The translations under genes and the position numbers were made by a program. DNA of 6,970 nt from Candidatus Kaiserbacteria bacterium (GTDB lineage Bacteria > Patescibacteriota > Minisyncoccia > Phycocordibacterales > UBA918): contig SKHJ01000032.1 of NCBI GenBank assembly GCA_007116965.1, positions 1 to 6,970 of the forward strand, given 5' to 3'. The notes under the pieces are model-generated. The model was not told the DNA's origin and made no database searches. It saw only the letters and a program-made list of their open reading frames with translations. Shown here one piece after another: positions 4,976 through 6,970 of this stretch (positions within the stretch are counted from its first letter, which is position 1; each line of letters begins with the position of its first letter).

Positions 4976-6970
4976 CTATTCTTGGTCGTCTGTTGCTGTT
5001 TCGGCCTGTTCTAAGCTTTTACTCGGGTCAGCAATTGATGCCGGGTTTTCTTGGTGCACCTTATAGGCATCCTGGATCTCAATCCCCTGCTCTTTGAGAA
5101 TGGCTTCGTACTCTTCGCGCTCTAAGGTTTCAACTTCTAAGAGACGTTGGGCAATAGCATCCAATGCCGGACGATGTGCTTCAATGACATCCTTAGCTCG
5201 CTGCTTGGCTTCACGCACGATTCGACTGACCTCATCATCAATAGCTTTAGCCCGTTCCGGTGAGAAGCCACGATTCTCACTCATGCCACCACCTATCAAG
5301 CGCCCGCCGGTACCTTCCCACGCAACTGGGCCAAGTTCATCACTCATACCAAACTTCGTGACCATGTCCCGAGCTAAGTTGGCAATGACCTGCAGGTCAT
5401 TGCTTGGGCCAGTAGTCAGGTCACCAAAGATCAGCTCCTCCACTACGTACCCGCCCAGTGTCATAGCGATGTCATCCAAGAATTCATTGCGCGTATGCAT
5501 GCGACGGTCCTCATCAGGCAATTTCAGGGTGTACCCTGCTGCTCGACCGCGAGAAATGATCGAGATCTTCTGGACAGGGTCGGTATACGGTAAGACCGAA
5601 GCAATCAACGCATGCCCCGCTTCGTGGTAGGCCGTTATCTCACGTTCCCGCTTACTCAAGATATGACTCTTGCGCTCTGGACCAAGCATCACCTTCTCGA
5701 TTGAGCGAATCAAGTCAAATTGACCAACCTTCTTCCGATTTTCGCGAGCAGCGAGAATAGCCGCCTCATTCATCAATGACTGCAGGTCTGCTCCAGAAAA
5801 ACCTGGTGTCCGCTGGGCAATAACCGTCAGATCGACGTCTTCCTGTAGTGGTTTCTTGCGAGCGTGCACCTGCAAAATAGCCTCGCGGTCTTTCTTGTCA
5901 GGTAGGTCAATGGTCACTCGTCGATCAAAGCGGCCTGGTCGGAGCAGCGCCGGATCGAGTACGTCAGGGCGGTTGGTCGCGGCCATTACAATCACCTTTT
6001 GACTGGGTTCGAAGCCATCCATCTCCACCAAGATCTGATTAAGAGTTTGTTCCCGTTCGTCGTTGCCACCCCCCATACCAGTGCCGCGAATACGTCCCAC
6101 CGCGTCGATCTCATCGATGAAGATGATGGCCGGAGCATTCTTCTTCGCCATAGCGAAGAGATCGCGCACGCGGCTCGCACCCACCCCAACAAACATCTCA
6201 ACAAACTCGCTACCCGAGATAGAGAAAAATGGCACGCCAGCCTCACCAGCTACTGCCCGCGCCAGTAAGGTCTTACCGGTCCCAGGTGAGCCCATCATCA
6301 TCACCCCTTTGGGTATTTGTGCCCCAATATCCAAAAACTTTTTCGGGTGCTTCAAGAAATCGACAATCTCCTCGAGTTCTTGCTTGGCCTCCTTTGCGCC
6401 TGCCACGTCCTTAAACGTAACCTTTTGTGATTTATCGTTCGGGTCGATCATGCGTGCTTTGCTGGTACCGAAGTTCAAAGCCTGCATACCCGCCCCCTTC
6501 ATCGAGCGTAAGATGAACCAAATAATAAGACCAAGGAAAAGTAGTGGGAATATGAACGGTGCCAGTTGTCCGAGCCAAAAACCAAACCCGGTCTCCCGCT
6601 GAATATCAAGGGTAATAGCTGCCAACTGCTCATCAGTAACCCCGAAATTACGCAAAGTGTCACTGAAAGAAGCGTCCACCTCACGCCGGGCTTCGCCTGG
6701 TCGGCGAGTTTCATCGGTATACGTTACTTCGACATTCGCCCCTCGGACAACGATCTCAGACACTTCACCTTCCTTGACCTGTTGTACGACTTGAGAGATG
6801 GTCAACTCTTCTGGCTCATCCTGCCGATCGGCTACCAATGAGAAGACCGCCACTATCAAGACCAAGGCCAAAACCGTGGTCAGCATGTTGTTCCAGAAAT
6901 TACCTGGCCCCACTGTCATCTGCTGCATCCGAGAAAAACGTGGTGGCTCCGGTGCCTGCTTACCGCCACG
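4976..6970 (-). CDS. ftsH: ATP-dependent zinc metalloprotease FtsH (5' end probably outside the window)
   Basis: This is the membrane-anchored AAA+ protease that extracts and degrades membrane and misfolded proteins as a hexamer. Numbering from the first Met in the window (6928): two membrane helices (about 15-34 and 120-140) flank a small extracytoplasmic domain. The AAA+ module follows, with Walker A GSPGTGKT (213-220), pore motif FVG (246-248), Walker B IIFIDEID (268-275) and the second region of homology with arginine fingers R330 and R333. The protease domain has zinc ligands in HEAGH (435-439) and a probable third ligand, D511, in SNDL. The Walker A Ser replaces the usual first Pro; all catalytic residues are intact. 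The frame stays open for 14 codons upstream of 6928 to the edge, encoding a basic, Pro-rich stretch ([14 protein letters not shown]). No Shine-Dalgarno precedes Met 6928. The true start is therefore probably beyond the window, although 6928 is possible. The stop is TAG at 4976-4978. Confidence 0.97.
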   Translation of the reverse strand, partial: RGGKQAPEPPRFSRMQQMTVGPGNFWNNMLTTVLALVLIVAVFSLVADRQDEPEELTISQVVQQVKEGEVSEIVVRGANVEVTYTDETRRPGEARREVDASFSDTLRNFGVTDEQLAAITLDIQRETGFGFWLGQLAPFIFPLLFLGLIIWFILRSMKGAGMQALNFGTSKARMIDPNDKSQKVTFKDVAGAKEAKQELEEIVDFLKHPKKFLDIGAQIPKGVMMMGSPGTGKTLLARAVAGEAGVPFFSISGSEFVEMFVGVGASRVRDLFAMAKKNAPAIIFIDEIDAVGRIRGTGMGGGNDEREQTLNQILVEMDGFEPSQKVIVMAATNRPDVLDPALLRPGRFDRRVTIDLPDKKDREAILQVHARKKPLQEDVDLTVIAQRTPGFSGADLQSLMNEAAILAARENRKKVGQFDLIRSIEKVMLGPERKSHILSKREREITAYHEAGHALIASVLPYTDPVQKISIISRGRAAGYTLKLPDEDRRMHTRNEFLDDIAMTLGGYVVEELIFGDLTTGPSNDLQVIANLARDMVTKFGMSDELGPVAWEGTGGRLIGGGMSENRGFSPERAKAIDDEVSRIVREAKQRAKDVIEAHRPALDAIAQRLLEVETLEREEYEAILKEQGIEIQDAYKVHQENPASIADPSKSLEQAETATDDQE

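Noticed and set aside
6063..6602. Long + strand open frame (179 codons) opposite ftsH, and a similar one at 5094-5630.
   Set aside because: Both are antisense to highly conserved FtsH AAA+ and protease motifs. Their Ser/Pro/Arg-rich translations are typical shadows of a real gene.
1..6970. CRISPR array, insertion sequence, transposon ends, or UGA recoding.
   Set aside because: No spaced direct repeats, no transposase-like protein and no paired terminal repeats were seen. No gene contains an in-frame TGA, so there is no sign of the UGA-glycine code known from some related lineages.

Overview
The window holds five protein-coding genes in two blocks. It looks like the genome of a small, deep-branching bacterium, most likely a member of the Candidate Phyla Radiation (Patescibacteria, Parcubacteria-like). 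That placement is an inference from general resemblance: an adaptor of a type I associate with this group, tight gene packing, almost no Shine-Dalgarno sequences, and a secreted Cys-module protein with no family I recognise. No rRNA or other phylogenetic marker settles it. Base composition is close to balanced. All five stop codons are TAA or TAG and no gene has an in-frame TGA, so nothing here suggests recoding of UGA.

Left block, + strand: after about 250 bases with no supportable gene but several small dyads, three genes form a compact operon. They encode a membrane-anchored periplasmic adaptor (HlyD/MacA type, 254-1765), an FtsX/MacB-type permease (1765-3018) and a LolD/MacB-type ATPase (3020-3703). 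Gene junctions overlap by 1 base or are separated by 1 base. Together they should form one ABC export or mechanotransmission machine: the ATPase dimer drives the four-helix permease, and the adaptor stacks on the permease outside the membrane. An extended -10 promoter (TGcTATACT, 236-244) lies so close to the adaptor ATG that the mRNA is probably leaderless. The adaptor carries an extra domain of about 95 residues inserted exactly at the tip of its alpha-helical hairpin, where classical MacA docks to TolC. This is the most interesting item in the window.

Right block, - strand: the membrane-bound AAA+ zinc protease FtsH (4976 to the right edge, N-terminus probably cut off) is followed by a GNRA-loop hairpin with a U-rich tail that looks like its terminator (4891-4916). 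Next comes an unrecognised secreted protein (3719-4858) with a signal peptide, a long helical/coiled-coil body and a C-terminal tandem pair of two-cysteine modules. This gene converges on the ABC operon with only 15 bases between the stop codons and no visible terminator between them.
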